Of a stretch of 64,000 bases of DNA, positions 1 through 12,274 are shown piece after piece. The DNA is taken from assembly GCA_914767715.1 (NCBI GenBank), contig OU612072.1:5024001-5088000 (forward strand), in the 5' to 3' direction. The notes under the pieces are model-generated. The model searched no databases. It was not told the origin of the DNA and saw nothing but the letters and a program-made list of their open reading frames with translations. The DNA is from Membranipora membranacea. Its lineage: Eukaryota > Bryozoa > Gymnolaemata > Cheilostomatida > Membraniporidae. Both the position numbers and the translations under genes were made by a program. The first letter of the stretch is position 1. Each line of letters opens with the position of its first letter.

Positions 1-524
1 ATTATTGATTGATAGGGCATTGTTTATGAGAGTCCTACATATGACATCATATTCTTGCTTATAAATGTAAACAAATTGTTATGATGTATTTGGCGCCAAA
101 TTGGAGCACATGTACATAATCAGAATTGGGTGATCTATCAACCTGGATAGGGAGGGGAGAAATTGAATCTGACCCGTACTCCCTCTTTAAACATCTGACC
201 CGTACCCCTCTTTAAACGCTCAAACTGTACAGGGATTGCTGGTAGAAGCATTCCATTATCAACTAATTGAATGCTACTAACAGCTATCCTGGCACAGTTT
301 GAGCGCCCAAACTAATAGAGTCATATAGATTCATACACATATATTCATCTAGATTTATAGCTCAGCTTAGTTAGCTCAGGTGTCAATGAGAGAAACCAGG
401 ACTCATCGGTTATATATAATTTCTTGGAAAGGCAAAATTCTGGTTCTCAGGGATAAATGAATTTGTAAGTAAAAGCAATCTCATAATTATACAATCTAAA
501 ACTTTGACTTAAAATTAGACCTAG
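1..524. other. intergenic or intronic stretch, nothing recognised
   Basis: AT-rich sequence with no coding exon that I could recognise on either strand. It lies downstream of the minus-strand bHLH-PAS exon, so it may be intron of that gene. No PAS-like exon was found in it. Confidence 0.4.
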
Positions 525-1040
525 TATAGACAGTTTTCTGAGCTCCGATTTAGGCCTCAATTTGGAGTTGTCCTCTCTCCAGTTTGGTACTTTTAACCCA
601 CGCCGCATAGGAAAAACATGCTGAAAAGAGGGTTATCTTGAAAACCGCTTATAATAGGATAGAAATTATTTTTGATTCGGAAACTGCAACATTGAAAACT
701 CATATGGACATAGTTTGAGAAATAATTTTAGTAATTGGATAGTCAATTATAGCATTTTCTGCCTGTTTTGCGGACAATTTGGCAGAGATTTTCATGAGTT
801 TCGTCACTAAAATTAAGATTTATCAACATTCAAGCCTCCAATGATTTGGAAACCCTGTCTCACAGGGTTTTCAATGGTGCAGACACTGAATCAAAAATCA
901 TTTTTATGCTATCATAAGCGGTTTTCAAGATAACCCTCTTTCAGCAGGTTTTTCCTATGCGGTGTGGGTTAAAAGTACCAAACTGGAGAGAGGACAACTC
1001 CGAATTGAGGCATAAATAAAAGCTCAGAAAACTGTCTATA
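525..1040. mobile_element. foldback MITE, Tc1/mariner-like (TA target duplication)
   Basis: A 512-bp element at 527-1038 whose two ends are inverted repeats of roughly 145 bp. Both ends start TAGACAGTTTTCTGAGCT and share blocks such as GTTGTCCTCTCTCCAGTTTG and AGAGGGTTATCTTGAAAACC. TA dinucleotides at 525-526 and 1039-1040 flank it as the target duplication expected of Tc1/mariner superfamily elements. It has no coding capacity, so it would be a non-autonomous element. The internal loop is about 200 bp. Confidence 0.88.
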
Positions 1041-1326
1041 GCGAGTGGCTGTCCACTGCCTGGAGAATAACCTTCGGTCTGGTGTCAGGAAATAATATCA
1101 AATTTGTATGATGGATAATGGATAAATAATAATACAAAAGACTGGAAGTTCCTAGATCAACTGATTGATTCTTTTTCCAGCTCCATTCCTGGTGCCAAAT
1201 ACATGCAGTAAGGTCAACCCTTCTATCATAAATAATGTTGTGTCAGTTAAGGAAATTTTAATGAAACCACTGAGCCTCTGTGAATAAAAGTAATAATAAA
1301 TATAGATTTAATTAAGTTGTTCCTAC

Positions 1327-1528
1327 CTTCACCCACATATTGTTTTAGCCTGAGAAATGTGATGGCTAGTCTGAGAATGGATGATTTGTCGAGCCTCTTT
1401 GTGACGCTGCTCGGTAGGGGTAATAATTCCGCTATCTCAGCGATCTCTCGAGCCTCCTCAGTTCGACGCTGCTTGGCGTGAACACGAGATTTCTCCGCTT
1501 TAGCTTTAGTCAAAGACATTCCAGTCAG
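1327..1528 (-). CDS. bHLH-PAS transcription factor, bHLH exon only (partial gene)
   Basis: A single internal exon of 202 nt, bounded by a good acceptor (polypyrimidine tract then CAG) and a GTAGGA donor; phase 0 in, phase 1 out. It encodes a complete basic helix-loop-helix. The basic region is AEKSRVHAKQRR, the loop carries LLPLPSSVTKRLDKSS, and helix 2 is ILRLAITFLRLKQYV. The LLPLP and LDK(S/A)S signatures belong to class I bHLH-PAS proteins (SIM, HIF-alpha, Trachealess/NPAS, AHR group). These bind DNA as heterodimers with ARNT in the nucleus. An intron directly after helix 2 and before PAS-A would fit the family. No PAS exon was found between 1 and 1326, so the PAS part probably lies beyond the left edge. 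The upstream exon, expected at higher coordinates, was not identified. Which class I subfamily it belongs to cannot be settled from 67 residues; the basic region is unusual (VHAKQRR rather than the common DAARSRR). Confidence 0.9.
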
Positions 1529-1965
1529 CTGTGAGAAGAAATAAACAAGTTGAGGTAGAACAGCAACAAAAACAACAACAACAACAATATGAATGAGCGG
1601 TTTTTTTAACTCATTAGTCAGGTAAAGCACCAGTAGTCACTAGGTCAATAACATTCTAATGAAATCCTAAAATTTCCTGAAATCCGATGAGCTGCAGGAT
1701 TAGAGCATACCATTTCAGGAAAGGAGCAAAATCTGGGACAAGCAAAACAGTACAAGGACCCACATGAAAGAGTACAATAAAAGAGTACGATGAACTGTCA
1801 GAATAACAGTGTTTTGACTTAGTCTCAGATCAATGTTGGATATTCACATAATACCAGGGCCCACATAGTGCAAGGTTTTCAAGGTCAAAAGAAAAATACT
1901 CATAAGATGAAGCCATGGATACAATAAAAGCACTGGAAGATGCCAAGTTGTTGATACTGGTTTTT

Positions 1966-2720
1966 AAAAGATCAATGAATATGACGTTGTTGTTTTGTAC
2001 TATGCGTGCAAAGTAAACAGAAAAAAGACAATTGCGGTGCTTGTTTATAATTGCTTGAGGGTCAATGATTTTGCTACATGGTGAGAGGATTTTTATTTTG
2101 GCATATTGACCTTGAGTTCCAAACTAAGATATTACTGTTGCTAGCTCGCCAACATTTTGTGCTTCCGCACAGAGTTTGCATCAGCAGTCATACTGCTGAT
2201 GCGAACCAAGAAAACTGCTCAAGATAAAAGGGGCAACACACCAAAGCTAAAAGATATCCAGAAACAAACCTACCTTTGTAAAGAATGCGTACAACACAAA
2301 ATGGTGGGTTTATACGTGAATTGTCCCTTTAGTCAGAGATCAAAAGATCAATGAATATGACGTTGTTGTTTTGTACCATGCGTGCAAAGTAAACAGAAAA
2401 AAAGACAATTGTGGTGCTTGTTTATAATTGCTTGAGGGTCAATGATTTTACTACATGGTGAGAGAAGGATTTTTATTTTGGCATATTGACCTTGAGTTCC
2501 AAACTAAGATATTACTGTTGCTAGCTCGCCAAGATTTTGTGCTTCCGCACAGAGTTTGCATCAGCAGTCATACTGCTGATGCGAACCAAGAAAACTGCTC
2601 AAGATAAAAGGGGCAACACACCAAAGCTAAAAGATATCCAGAAACAAACCTACCTTTGTAAAGAATGCGTACAACACAAAATGGTGGGTTTATCCGTGAA
2701 TTGTCCCTTTAGTCAGAGAG
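1966..2720 (+). repeat. tandem duplication, two units of about 376-380 bp
   Basis: Unit 1 spans about 1966-2341 and unit 2 about 2342-2720. They are nearly identical, with a few substitutions and a 4-bp indel. Each unit contains the same small open frame (from 2157 and 2537; begins MCFRTEFASAVILL, later YLCKECVQHKMVGL). The frame has a lone CxxC and no family I recognise, so the conservation is explained by recent DNA duplication and not by demonstrated coding function. It could be two head-to-tail copies of a repetitive element. Confidence 0.85.
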
Positions 2721-5315
2721 CTAATAAGAGACAGTATTTATTTCAATATCAGTTTATTCCTTCTGTAGCACCATGAAGTCTTTATGCACCGCCCGGCTGA
2801 CAGATCAACTTCTTCGTGTTAAGTCACAGCATCTACAGATCAGATTGACAATAAATTAAGGAATCCAATAAGAAAGCTTGAGTTCTACTGCTCGCCTGCT
2901 CGACCTGTGAATTGCGACACAATAAACAATGAGAATACTAAGGCTACGGTGAAATCAGTGATATTTTGCCTGCAAATCCAGGCATAAAAAATAAACTGTT
3001 TAGTCTTGAGATATTATGTTTAACAGATCGATTAATCAAGAGGCTAAAGTACATAGTAACTTTGCAGGGGCTACACACATGCTATTTTTATTACCCTTGT
3101 AGAATGTGTATCTATAACTCATTTATACAGAGCATATTATCAGAGTAGTTGGAGTGCATCAACTCTGACACAGACAGCCTCTAGTCCTGAGCCAAATATG
3201 ATTATTATATCACAAATGTGTGGGCTAACAGGAAACAGCTAGCCGAAAAAATTGTATAATATGATTTATATGTAGCCATCTGTTGAATATTGATGACTGA
3301 GTCATCCATCACTTTGTTGCCACAGGTTGCCAAAAGTGAGTGGAGGTTCAGAAATGTACTTAGTGATGTACTGGAATACTTGGCTTGTTTAGTCTAAGAT
3401 GATCATATAATAGGGTGGAGTAAGGAAAAATTATGAATAAAGACTCTAAATCCTTTGCATAGATGAAATAAAAATGAGGTGTTACTTATAACGCATTTTA
3501 AACCCCTCATTACTCCCAAAAAAAAAATCAATGGCTTCTCAGATACCAGAAATAATCGCAGATTGCAAGATTCTTCTGATCATAGTTTCCAATTTTACAA
3601 TAGTAGTATGATAGCATTTCTGGAGGATTGGTGACAATGTTTTAGATTGTGAGGTGCTGGAAGCGTGATTCCGATGTATGCTCATTATAAGGTCTACAAG
3701 CTGTTTCATTTCATATTCCCAAATGACTTTTCAGACTGAGATTTGTCAAACCATACCAAACATGGCCTAGTAGGGCATTCATGAAGATTGAACATTTATG
3801 GATGATAATTACATAATGTTTTTTGATGTCATCAACAGAGACCATTTTGAGGATAACATTTACTCTACATCCTGAATATGTCCTCCCATCTATGCCTGCC
3901 AAAATTGGCGAGAGCTGACATTGAGTCACTATCTACCTTACTAGACCAAGCTTTAAAAAAATCATAATGATCAAGGTTACCTATATTCTACACACTCTAA
4001 GCACTGAAGACAAATCTACCAGTACTAATGAGCTTGCATCAGTTCGTTTTAACATAATTGTTAACAGAAAGCAGAATTTTGAAACACAAATTTTCAGATT
4101 CAAGTTCACAATTTTATAACTTCTGCACAAAACAAGAAAAATATTTCAGATCTATTGTCTGATCAGTTAAAAACAATCACTTACTCACATGTATCTCTTC
4201 CCTCGGGTGATTTATTCACTTAGTTTCCCTCCCAAAACTGGTATACTGATGATCATGCTTACAAGCTGTCCAAAATAACAGTGATGCATGCATTGTAGCC
4301 CAAGCCTTTATATATTCTTATATTAGTTCCTCATAGGATTCAAAAAGATGCACTCAGATTGATTCCTGGATGAGAGCATTGTACTTAATGCCAGGAATAG
4401 TAATAACAAACTGGGAATTTGTATTGCTGAATTGTATGTCATAAGCGGAGAATTGTGATCATTTCCTCAATAAAATAATGGGAAGTTCCCTTACAGAGGG
4501 AGGAAGTTTTTGCTAACTGGTGTTGTCTGCGTATAACCAGCAAAATAAAATAATGTCATTTAATAACAAAGGTCAGGACAGCAATAATAGTGTACACAAG
4601 GGATTCAAGTTAAATCAGTACAAAGTATTGCAATAGTTGATGCATTCAACAGGATAAATTGAATTCAAAAAAATTGCATCCTCTTGCGTATGTCAACAGA
4701 CGTGAACAAAAAATTTTCTGTTTCGGAGAGACATGATCAGTTGCTCAGTATTAGTGCGTCTTATTAACAATGAATTATGGCGGTTCAATAGCGGACTTAA
4801 AATTCTCAAAGTTTTTCTTTCCCATCATTCTGTAGGAGCATCTCTGCGACAATCGTTGACACAATCAATGAGCTTACATTTTCACAGAAGGCACAAAGAT
4901 TATCGAGTGAGGGAAAAGTTGGAAAATGGATAGTTACTGGGATATCTTGCTTGTCTTCTACTTTTCAGCATGGCTCATAATGAAATTATTAGTGCCCATT
5001 AAGCTTAGAAATTTTAGCATGTAAATCCTAAGTAAAGGCATGCCAACAAACTGTTGCATGAGCCAGGCGAGCACGCATACAGATTCAGGATTGATTGTGT
5101 TTCACTACTCAGCAGAATCAGAAGAATAAAGCAAGTCCAGGTCTGACATTTGATAACAAACTTGTGCTTGCTATCTCTCGAAGGTGAAATATCTAATGGT
5201 TCATAATATGCTTGCCCAGACTTGGCCTTAGTAGGCAAAGTTGTGTCTGTGGAGCAATGTCATGATGGAAGACAAACATAGGCCTATTGCATAATTTTAC
5301 AGCAGCTCATAGAGT
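2721..5315. other. non-coding stretch, nothing recognised
   Basis: No exon with both splice sites and a recognisable protein segment was found. Short open frames are present but have no family resemblance and low-complexity composition. Confidence 0.4.
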
Positions 5316-5319
5316 AGGA

Positions 5320-5560
5320 GGTGGCTCAGTTGGTTAGAGCGATGAAGTGAGTGATGAAGGTCATGGGCTCGAATCCCACTGCAGTCCATTGACTACTGGG
5401 GTTTGGTTGGACCCCAGGTGTGCTCCATCCTGCCTGCAAACTGAGAGCAAAATGGCGCAGACATTGCGGCCTAGCCCTTAAGGCTACTAATTTTGCCGCC
5501 CATGCTCCGGGATATGGCGAGTGATATGACATTTGATTTTAATTTTGCACTGCATGTACA
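5320..5560 (+). mobile_element. tRNA-derived SINE
   Basis: The head looks like a degraded tRNA: a D-arm/A-box segment GGCTCAGTTGGTTAGAGC and a T-arm/B-box segment GGGCTCGAATCCC about 30 bp later. A non-tRNA body follows, containing ACCCCAGGTGTGCTCCAT. A related body and head occur in reverse at about 27665-27955, which argues for a dispersed SINE rather than a functional tRNA. No anticodon arm or full cloverleaf can be drawn. Confidence 0.75.
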
Positions 5561-7581
5561 TCACTGCTGACAACACTCATTCAGATTTTTCTACCCTAGC
5601 TTAACTAGAGTGAGCCTAAATTATTAACATCAGCAATATGAATTCGCTTAAGCCCTCCCCCCAACCCCCTGCATGAAAAGACGGACTGGAGAAGAGAATA
5701 AACTGGGGAATAAGAAACATATGGAACAAACTATAATTATATATACTCTATATAATATATATCTAGGAAACAGTACCACAAAACAGGCAGCCAGTCATAC
5801 AGTAAATTCCTCACAGTCAGCCAGTCACTCACTCTACTTTGCAATATAAATATAGAGCAATAAGCAGTGCAAGCATGGACTGGAGTACTTTGCCCATATC
5901 TATTCTATGATGCTTGACATTTGGAAATTATGAATTACAACTTTGTCAAATCAATGAGTATCCCTTGATTAAAGTTAATTCACTCCTCCATCATGGTTCC
6001 AGAGGAGGCAGATGTGCCACTGCCATGGTCGTGGGTGCAAGCAAGGAGGAACAGTTACAGTTAACAGTAGAGTAACTGTTACTGTTTCTCCTTGGTGGTC
6101 CAAGCACCTGTAAAAACATCACCAATCATGACCCTGATGATTTCTGGGCTTGCAGCTAAGAAAATTAGAGGCCAACCTTATTAAGTAGTTGCTTGATGAG
6201 TCTATTGAACTGCACAACATGGGCTGAATTTTATGTTGTCATGGATGACTGCTGCATAAAACCAGGACTAAGAAAAGACTTGTTTTCATAAAATAACTTC
6301 TCTGGCTGGATGTTTTAAATCTGTTAACTTCTGCCGCATTACTATGATTCAATCGAAATCTGAAACAGGAAACAGGAGTCAAATTTAGATGGTAGCCATC
6401 AAAAATAACTGTTGCCTAAGTTCTTCAAAATAGAAAGGGGCTCAAGGTTTCTCCTTCTAATCAGTGCATACTTCTGTGGATTTTGTCATATGTGTGACTC
6501 TGATGCGTGCCACATGGTGAATTGTCCTCACATGTGCAAAAGAAGGTCTGCTTCTTTCTCAAGATTTTAGAAATCATTGGCCTATTTGTCTTTTTCTTCA
6601 GCTCAGTCGGTTGGTGACTTATAATTACAGTTATAAGTAATTTATTCCAATAACCAACCAGACTCTCTATCCAACAGTGAGTGTATGGGCATGTAAGTAT
6701 AGACCAGTACTGCTACTAGTCAATCAATGACCTTGCTTGTTATTTATGTTGTCTGTCTTCAGTCTTGATTGATGATGATGATTTGATAATGGACGCCTCA
6801 TGGTAATAGGCTCCTGGCTCTTACATGCCTTTAATTTGCCTGGACATTGGCAAAATAAAGGGGTGTTATAAGTACCTTGGACCATGCTCACACTTATTCG
6901 ACTCGTGTTAGTAAAGTGAAGTTATCCTGCAATATTTTGACAAGCTACTTAACTAACTATAATTATTATAATAGTAACTACTACTCCAACCAAAGAACCA
7001 CAGCACATGACTGGCACATGCCATTCATTTGCCTGTGGAATAGTGAGGTGTATCTCCAGAACATGTTCTCCAGCCAAGCTCTGATTTGCTGGCGATACAC
7101 AAACAAAGACAAATTGCTTGGTTGGTGGTAGTTTATTTAATTATTAGTAGTAATGGCATGAATTGTTATTATTTGATCTACATGTTCTGAGATTCATGGG
7201 CTTTCTAGCCTCAGGCCGACCAAATGGGAATAGCTCCTGTCCCTAGGCATCAATGCACCTCAATTGATAGCACAGAAGGAAAACTCACTTTCACTTAACT
7301 CACTGTAGATATTTGTTTCTACTCACTATATTGAATGCTGTGCCACCATAAATTGTAATGTAAGGTTCACTCACATACTGGTTCATTTCAGACTTATCGG
7401 AGGGTACTGGAAGTAGATTTATTAGTGCTGCTACTATTGATTTATACATCTTCTGCCTCAATACTAAACTCCTGAAAACAGCTCTATCACAAAGACCAGC
7501 GGCTGCTATCTAGCTATAATTACTCGAAAAGATTTACCACATCAGGTAAAACTGTTGACTTAGCCTTTTTGCCTTCTCAAA
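5561..7581. other. non-coding stretch upstream of PNO1
   Basis: It contains AT-rich simple sequence near 5735-5765 and a 51-nt hairpin at 6043 (annotated separately). No exon was recognised. The last part, before 7582, presumably holds the PNO1 promoter and 5' UTR, but no TATA box is obvious. Confidence 0.4.
6043..6093. repeat. 51-nt near-perfect hairpin
   Basis: Two 21-nt arms (6043-6063 and 6073-6093) pair at 19 of 21 positions around a 9-nt loop. Weaker complementarity continues outside the arms (GGTGCAAGC against CCAAGCACC). It may be the core of a degraded inverted-repeat element or a transcribed hairpin. There is no evidence for either beyond the pairing. Confidence 0.6.
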
Positions 7582-10500
7582 ATGGAGAACCAGCCGATCG
7601 GTGAGCAGATGGATGCTGAAGTTGCTACATCAACACAATCTAAAGCAACAAAACAGAAATCGAAAAGAAACACTGACCATAAAGTTCTCCGTATAGAGAC
7701 CGGGGAGTCAGAGCAGCAAATAGACAATGGAGAATTTGAAGAGAAGAAAACTCGAGGTAAGCGTGAGAGAAAACGCAAAGCGCCGATCTCCACTGAAGAG
7801 GAAACAGTCACCGCTGAAGGTGGTGAAGATATGGATACAGGGGAGACCAAAGCTAAAAAGCCTTTTTTTGCCAGACTCACAGGACAACAAGAAATGGTAA
7901 ATATTCCCGCAAATCCCTGTGAGATAATGTCAAATATGTAAAGTTGTTACCAGCTCCATTAATAATCATGACATTTGATCATTAAACTGCTGATTTGTTG
8001 CATATGATTTGAGTATGACTCTCAGCACAACTTTTAGTATTGTATTGACCTTTGTTTGGCCAATGATTGCACTTACCACACTAGCTATTGCCACACTGTT
8101 ATCACAAGATAAAATCCTAATGTGAAGAACTAAATTACTCATCAGCTATCGTTCTCTGTGAGTCTTTCCCCAAGGATCGGTAGGACTGACATGGATTATC
8201 GTATCAGTTTAAATCTAGCCTTCAATCTCTCTGATCTTTACCATATTTACAGACCGGTAAGTCCGAGATGAGGAAGGTCAGGATACCACCCAACAGGTTC
8301 AAAGCACTCAAGGATAACTGGTTAGATATCTACAATCCTATAGTCAAACAGCTCTGTCTACAAGTCAGATTTAACATCAAGGCTAAGCGCGTCGAAATCA
8401 AAGTGAGTGTTATCTCAGAGAGGCTGGTGCTACTAACACGGTTTGCTTGTGTAACACAATTGGATAAAAAAAGGAACAATAATTTTATCGTGATTTTAAT
8501 AGTTTTAAATGTTCTCATGAGTGTTGTTTTTTTCTCGAAAAGATAGAACTTATTTCTTGATTAAAGGAACCATCCAGTTTTTTCAGCTATTGTTTCAAAG
8601 AAGCACTGTCCAAATGTGAAGCCTCAATGATTTTCTTGACTTGAACCTGCATACTAAAGACGGTAGAGTGTAAGTATATATATACACCCTGAATGAGCTA
8701 CCAAACACTTTACATGATCTGTCCTGCTGTTATATGCCGAAATTTTGTTCATTTTTTCAGTCATGTAAACAAACCAAAGAAGTGTCAGCCTTACAGAAAG
8801 GAGAGGACTTTGTGAAAGCATTCGCTGCTGGATTTGAAGTGCAGGTTAGTCTCTATTCCAGAGTTATCATCACTTGTGCAGCAGATTTCCAATTCAAAAT
8901 TCAATACTCTACTTGGCTTGAATTATTGATGGTGGAAAAAGTGCCTCCATAAGGGAAGGTAGCTCCCATTCTCTGCATCATGATGTCACAGTCACCCGGA
9001 AGTGCAATACAAGAAACAAGCTCTTCGGGAGACTGTGACATTGAGCAGTGAATGTCTTTACCATGCAAATCTGACAAAACTTTATCATAAGTAACTGCCT
9101 GACAATAACGTGCATTGGTCTTTGGGTAGACTTTAAGAAAATTATGTTAATATCTTTGCCATTGCCTTGAAAATTGTAAAGCCGGCTGTCTGGTTACTAA
9201 CATATGCTGTTTTTGATGTAGGATGCCTTAGCTGTAGTCAGGCTGGATGATTTGTATCTTGAGAGCTTCCAAGTTCAAGATGGTGAGTAGTACACTACAA
9301 AAATTCAACATAGCAAAGAATCAAAATGCAACTTCATGTATATCGCCCTTCAACACATTCGAAGTGACTTAATCATGAGACATAAAATCCATTATCCAGA
9401 TACGCTGATTTCTACCTCCGAAATTGTCTGCATACATTGCCATCTTCCCTCAATAATGAGTAAACATCTCTGTTGATATTCAAGAAACTGCTCAGTCCTT
9501 TAAACCTTCAGTGTTTTAGCTTCCAATGATTGAGTAACTAAAGATAACATAACATTACCCACTTAGCCCAAGTCACTTTGGCCAAATGTGGTCAAATCTT
9601 CATAAAATAGCTTGTGCTTCTATGTTTGATAGGCGCTCAATTTAATTCCAGCACAATAGCATAAACTCTGAGTATCAACCTCCATATCCTCATTCTCTTT
9701 CATGTGTTAATTCTTTATGTCTAACTGTTTGTTCGCAGTGAAGACACTGAAAGGTGATCACTTGTCGAGAGCGATAGGTCGAATAGCTGGAAAAGGAGGA
9801 AAGACAAAGTTTACCATTGAGAATGTCACAAAGACTAGAATTGTCATGCAGGACAGGTATGTTAGGGCCTTAGAGTTGTCACATGATAAGACCCCTTTAC
9901 ATGTAGGGTGTTGTTCAAACCAGCTGGATAAACTGATGAACCCCACGAACTGTTTCAATGTTGGTATAATGAATAATATGTGCTGTTTCTCAAAATGCCT
10001 CGTGTTGAAAATAGCACGTCGTCGTGAGTGAGTGTAAGATGGATACACTTTTTTTGATTTACACTATGCATCCAATAGAATTTATCTTAATCTCTCTTGT
10101 CTGTCAACAAATTAAATTATGGCACATCATACTAAATCCGAATAAGCTGATTTTTCCTCCGGAAGTTTCTGTAAAATATTGTCAATAATAATGAGTAGAC
10201 AACTCTCTTTTGATATACATAAACTACACTCATGAATGCAAATCCTCACATTATCAAGCAATTAGCCTGTCCAACTAAAATACGATTCCTTCCTTCTTGT
10301 TTACAGTAAAATTAATATACTGGGTACTTACCATAACATAGCCGCAGCCAGGAGAGCCATATCTAATCTCATATTAGGTAAGTCCTACAGATTACAGTAG
10401 CATATGAGATGTAGGGTATCACTGGCTTTAAAATATACATATGCTGCTTCATGGTGATTCAGTCAATCTCTCAAGTCAGCAGGATGCTTGAGAGAAAAAT

Positions 10501-10748
10501 ACCACCGCTCACCCCTCAGGTGCAATGAACAAATGTCAAGTATATTTAATATTAATACGGACTGCCTGCCGATGATAGCCTACAGGCGTTTTTTAGCATC
10601 TAAGTTGTGTTCTGTTCGCTGATGCAATGCCTGTTACTCTGACAGAAATTACAACCCAGTCTATTATTCTATTTGATTAGGAAGTCCACCATCTAAGGTG
10701 TATGGTACTATGAGAGCAGTGGCTGCCAAGGTACATGACAGATTCTAA
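7582..10748 (+). CDS. PNO1: PNO1, RNA-binding ribosome assembly factor (KH domain)
   Basis: A complete seven-exon gene encoding 288 aa: 7582-7896, 8253-8402, 8761-8844, 9222-9282, 9739-9856, 10307-10377 and 10681-10748 (TAA). All introns are GT-AG and all phases join in frame. PNO1 (partner of NOB1; yeast Dim2/Pno1) binds pre-40S particles and 20S pre-rRNA in nucleolus and cytoplasm and helps recruit the NOB1 nuclease and Dim1 methylase. The first ~105 residues are a charged, Lys/Glu-rich, poorly conserved extension, as usual. From residue 106 the protein follows the family: a first degenerate KH-like half, then [16 protein letters not shown], then the KH core [20 protein letters not shown] with the GxxG loop at 221-224. 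It ends [18 protein letters not shown]. Human PNO1 is a little shorter (about 250 aa), the difference being mainly the N-terminus. The start is the first Met of exon 1. Introns 4 and 5 hold related dispersed repeat copies (near 9390-9500 and 10130-10250). Confidence 0.97.
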
Positions 10749-12212
10749 CTACTCAAAACAGCACTACTAAAAACAGCCGGCACTCATGGATAACATCGAG
10801 GCAAACCAGCACTCTCCTATTGGAAGTGTGCAGTATATTTGTTATATAAGTCTTTTTAAACTAAAATTTTCAGGGGATACAGTGGTACAGTTAATGTTTT
10901 CTTAATGAAACTTACAAAGCATATGTCTTCTATGATAACTAATTTTTTTGTGTTCGTATGCGGATAACCATAATCATAATGATATAAAGCCACGGATTTT
11001 TCAGGATTCGTAATGACAAATATACCAGACAAAAGTAGCCTTGACCCATTGGTTCCCTAATGCTGAAGTCTATAATTGGACATTTCAACACCCAAACTAA
11101 AAGAGTTGCGCTGAGGTATTCCACAGTTTATGTCCATATTATGACATAATGTGTTACCATCTATCCCTTTCACAGTCTTTGACAAATATTAAGGTAATGT
11201 ATTGAATCCGTCTTAATAAGACAAACGAAAGCTCTGTAACATAAGAAAGCTCTGTAACATAAGCAGCCTCTATTACATTCTCTTGTTAGCCAGCTATGAT
11301 CATTAGGCTATTCTAAATTCATCCCAGCAGGGAGCACTTGGAATTGGAAGGAAATGAAACTGCTTGACAGGCGTAACATGCAATTGTTCTTGCTAGGGCA
11401 AGCCGAAGCCAACCCTTATTAACTGACCTGAGAACACCACCTCAGATTGTCAGAAATATTATGTAGATTTACATTCTTGGCTTAGCTGGTCTGGTGCCCA
11501 TGCCTAAATTTCAAGCTTCAACTCATTTGTATACAGGGGGAGACAAGTTTGAGTGATGTGATCTATGATTATGATGAGTCCTGAAAATGAATAGACAGGT
11601 TGGGTGACATTGAGCCCTTTTGTCCAAGACAAAAAAAATTGTTTGTGTCTGCTAGGCATTACATTAGATAGTTCCTTTTCGTTGATAAACAGCCCATAAT
11701 GTGCTGCTCATACTTGACCTTTGTCTTCTTCCTCATGCATTCCTGAGAATTTCCAAAATTAGTTTTACAGGTTTTCGGTTAGCTTTGAATATCAATAAAA
11801 TCTGAACTTATCTGTCGATTTGTGACCTTTTTTTGGTTTTACTTGTATATTTCTGATGATAAACGGATTTCAACAAATTCTTGTGGTTTACTCTCAAACA
11901 AATTTTGAAATTCTGCCAATTCAAATAAGATGTTTAGTGTGATATGAGCAGTCCCAATAGTCAGCAACATGGCGTGATAATGAAATAACAAGATAACCGA
12001 ACCAATAATCTCTGACTGAACTACACGGCCTCTGTTGTTGTCATTTGACCTTTTTTATGATCTTCCTCATATATTTCTGTGAATTTCGAAATGTCATGTT
12101 TACATGTTTTGTGTGGGTTTGAAATAATAAAGAGATGTTTATTTTTAGTTGATGCTTGAAATGGTGTCAAATTTAAATGACCAATCATATCGACTGTGAC
12201 AACGCAACCGCA
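10749..12212. other. intergenic PNO1-lectin interval
   Basis: AT-rich spacer with no recognised exon. It contains a short direct duplication around 11228-11262 (AGCTCTGTAACATAAG repeated). The right end is the promoter side of the lectin gene. Confidence 0.45.
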
Positions 12213-12219
12213 TATAAAG
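12213..12219 (+). promoter_or_regulatory. TATA box of the CTLD/WSC gene
   Basis: TATAAAG lies 56 bp upstream of the ATG at 12275. That leaves room for a start site near 12243 and a short 5' UTR. The assignment rests on position and consensus only. Confidence 0.6.
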
Positions 12220-12274
12220 GTATGAATACAGATGAGTTATTAGATTAAGTATCAGTTGCGGCAAAAGATTAACC

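Noticed and set aside
1040-1140. A minus-strand stretch resembling the start of a PAS-A domain (ILQAVD)
   Set aside because: The frame closes within a few codons, the phase does not match the bHLH exon donor, and no further PAS residues follow.
5320-5400. Functional tRNA gene
   Set aside because: A- and B-box-like segments exist, but no proper acceptor or anticodon stem can be folded and a related dispersed copy is present: a SINE head.
7560-7890. Two minus-strand open frames over PNO1 exon 1
   Set aside because: They are antisense shadows of the Lys/Glu-rich N-terminus of PNO1 (Ser/Leu/Phe-rich translation).
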